DNA of 13,469 nucleotides from Lutibacter sp. (GTDB lineage Bacteria > Bacteroidota > Bacteroidia > Flavobacteriales > Flavobacteriaceae), in the NCBI GenBank assembly GCA_030599055.1, contig JAUVOS010000045.1:1-13469 (forward strand), written 5' to 3'. Under the pieces are notes generated by a model that had not been told where the DNA came from, ran no database searches, and was given only the letters and a program-made list of their open reading frames with translations. Shown piece after piece: positions 13,139-13,469 of this stretch (position 1 is its first letter; the number at the start of each line of letters is the position of its first letter). The translations under genes were made by a program, and so were the position numbers.

Positions 13139-13469
13139 AAATTTAATTCTGTAAAGTTAACTAGTATCTATGAAAATATGTTATAGATAATAGTTTTTAA
13201 TAGTGATTAACCCGAAAAATTCATGAATTTTTATTATTTAAAAGTTATAATGTTGAAAGTTAAAGGTTTACACTCAAATAACAAGTGTAAATCATAACCC
13301 AAATTTGGACTATGTAAAAAATTAAACACAAAGGCTAACTTTATGAACTTTACACTTTTAACTTTTTAACTCCGTGTTATTCATAAATAATGCGGGATTA
13401 ATAGAATAGCGCAAGTTAACATTTTAATAAAATTATAGTAAGAAGGAGTAATTATTAATTGCTTTATTA
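13139..13469. other. 331-base gene-free right end with inverted and direct repeats
   Basis: There is no credible coding frame. Structures seen: TATCTAT/ATAGATA (13165-13171 with 13183-13189); ATTAACCCG (13206-13214), the same word that heads the two minisatellites; an 18-bp perfect palindrome AAAAATTCATGAATTTTT (13215-13232); and TTTACACT/AGTGTAAA (13267-13274 with 13284-13291, 9-nt loop), with the same TTTACACT word again at 13349-13356. The stretch GAAAGTTAAAGG (13255-13266) is also mirrored by the ACTTTTAAC-like sequence at 13355-13370. This is probably dispersed intergenic repeat plus the upstream regions of mutY and of an unseen gene to the right. Confidence 0.7.
13215..13232. repeat. 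18-bp perfect palindrome
   Basis: AAAAATTCATGAATTTTT is self-complementary over its full length, directly after an ATTAACCCG word. With no loop it would suit a dimeric DNA-binding protein better than an RNA hairpin. AT-richness makes such palindromes easier to obtain by chance. Confidence 0.6.

Overview
The window is AT-rich chromosomal DNA from a member of the Bacteroidota, most likely a gliding Flavobacteriaceae. The evidence is the gliding lipoprotein gene gldD next to ssb and mutY, four to five promoter-like TAnnTTTG boxes of the Bacteroidota type, genes without clear Shine-Dalgarno sequences, and an SSB with a DDLPF tail. I see no phage, plasmid, IS, CRISPR array, tRNA or rRNA. Most genes are housekeeping or nutrient-uptake genes.

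Layout. Positions 1-459 hold the 3' end of an M3-family metallopeptidase gene. It converges, with a 2-base gap, on a leftward pair: an MscS-type channel followed by the MTA/SAH nucleosidase mtnN. A leftward dodecin gene with its own terminator follows. Next comes a rightward phosphate block (2887-8520): a PiT-type transporter with a long C-terminal helical, PhoU-like extension; a strong hairpin terminator; a Na/Pi (NptA/YjbB-like) transporter, also with a PhoU-like C-terminal half; and an OprO/OprP-like outer-membrane porin. Together these could carry phosphate from the outer membrane to the cytoplasm. No pst, phoB or phoR gene is visible. A bidirectional terminator separates the porin from a leftward class I PLP aminotransferase. 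Then come rightward rsmG and the leftward cluster mutY-ssb-gldD, which converges on rsmG.

The coding content is conventional; the more interesting signals lie between genes. (a) gldE, usually found between ssb and gldD in flavobacteria, is absent, and its place holds two tandem hairpins whose arms can also pair with each other. (b) A repeat with the head TATTAACCCG and a variable number of 15-bp units occurs twice (2 and 3 units); the second copy creates a false N-terminal extension of the aminotransferase. (c) A stem-rich intergenic element of about 170 bp lies between dodecin and PiT and shares a TCC-NNN-GGA hairpin core with the ssb-gldD hairpins. (d) rsmG appears to be transcribed without a leader from a promoter overlapped by a 16-bp perfect palindrome. 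I found no convincing new defence or mobile system.
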